Assembly (NCBI RefSeq): GCF_013085465.1
Contig: NZ_CP049838.1
Coordinates: 9,734,001 to 9,798,000, forward strand
Direction of reading: 5' to 3'
DNA: 64,000 nt
Source: Streptomyces asoensis
GTDB taxonomy: Bacteria > Actinomycetota > Actinomycetes > Streptomycetales > Streptomycetaceae
Part shown: positions 63,920-64,000 of the stretch, in pieces
Numbering within the stretch: the stretch's first letter is position 1
Layout of the letters: every line of letters begins with the position of its first letter
Position numbers and translations under genes: made by a program
The notes under the pieces: model-generated
Seen by the model: only the letters and a program-made list of their open reading frames with translations
Told to the model about the DNA's origin: nothing
Databases searched by the model: none

Positions 63920-64000
63920 ATGAGTGACCTCCCAGCCTCGTCCGGCCATCCCGAACTCCTCGTCGCCGAACCGCTCGTCCGCACCGAGATCAAGATCGGG
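63920..64000 (+). CDS. Start of an unidentified gene, cut by the window end
   Basis: ATG 63920 opens a 27-codon frame (MSDLPASSGHPELLVAEPLV, RTEIKIG) that runs off the window. It is preceded by an inverted-repeat-like TGATCCGGGGTCATGA, which could be an element end, so it may be a transposase gene. Not enough sequence to decide. Confidence 0.3.
   Translation, partial: MSDLPASSGHPELLVAEPLVRTEIKIG

Overview
The window is high-GC actinobacterial DNA, almost certainly from a Streptomyces chromosome arm or a large linear plasmid. The evidence is codon use, a tap/tpg telomere-maintenance locus (27488-30154) with a second tap/tpg relic (38285-38755), a SAV_2336/VMAP locus, DUF6262 and DUF6879 genes, and many IS5-type insertion sequences. 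Intact metabolic or regulatory operons alternate with stretches of broken, nested and truncated mobile DNA, as expected near the ends of a linear replicon.

Layout. 1-6218: a Trypco1 / trypsin-VMAP / MoxR ATPase / SAV_2336-EAD-VMAP operon, matching a computationally predicted NTP-dependent conflict system. 6468-10416: a two-component system and two endonuclease/exonuclease/phosphatase-fold proteins. 11192-12562: an Arr-type rifamycin ADP-ribosyltransferase, an IS1380 remnant and a CRISPR relic carrying a 7-bp minisatellite. 13084-14412: a HEAT-repeat protein. 14655-16395: an ISAs1-family element inserted into an IS5-family transposase with a visible 8-bp target duplication. 16498-20483: a serine recombinase, then asnB and a methyltransferase bracketed by about 115-bp direct repeats. 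20721-23407: a tyrosine integrase broken by a 13-bp duplication, an XRE gene, a truncated zinc-ribbon gene, scrap DNA and a second CRISPR relic. 25099-27370: two small genes facing an apparent SRA-like/Shedu nuclease with one frameshift.

27488-33643: tpg and tap (frameshifted), an array of five 11-bp phased motifs, an ankyrin protein, a truncated helicase and an amber-interrupted gene. 33988-39967: an IS5 element, a mini-element with 34/35-bp inverted repeats, a DUF6262 relic, a methyltransferase cassette bounded by about 84-bp inverted repeats and inserted into a tpg relic, and more IS5 debris. 40366-41531: a phosphotransferase gene between short direct repeats. 43962-47377: an Lrp regulator divergent from ridA-azlC-azlD and a quinone reductase. 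47451-49905: decayed plasmid-like genes. 49959-53891: a flavin amine oxidase, a protein with an internal AA10 LPMO-like domain and a secreted protein. 54123-57697: IS5, DUF6879 and other remnants, an HxlR/hydrolase pair and a DNA-ligase fragment. 58241-62489: an ABC exporter divergent from its likely PadR regulator. The end holds a hypothetical gene, a Tn3 transposase fragment and the start of an unidentified gene.

Many genes differ from intact versions by one base or one stop codon. Some are real decay (the exact 13-bp duplication, the IS-junction truncations), but deletions in homopolymer runs could also be sequencing errors. All calls come from reading the sequence; no database search was run.
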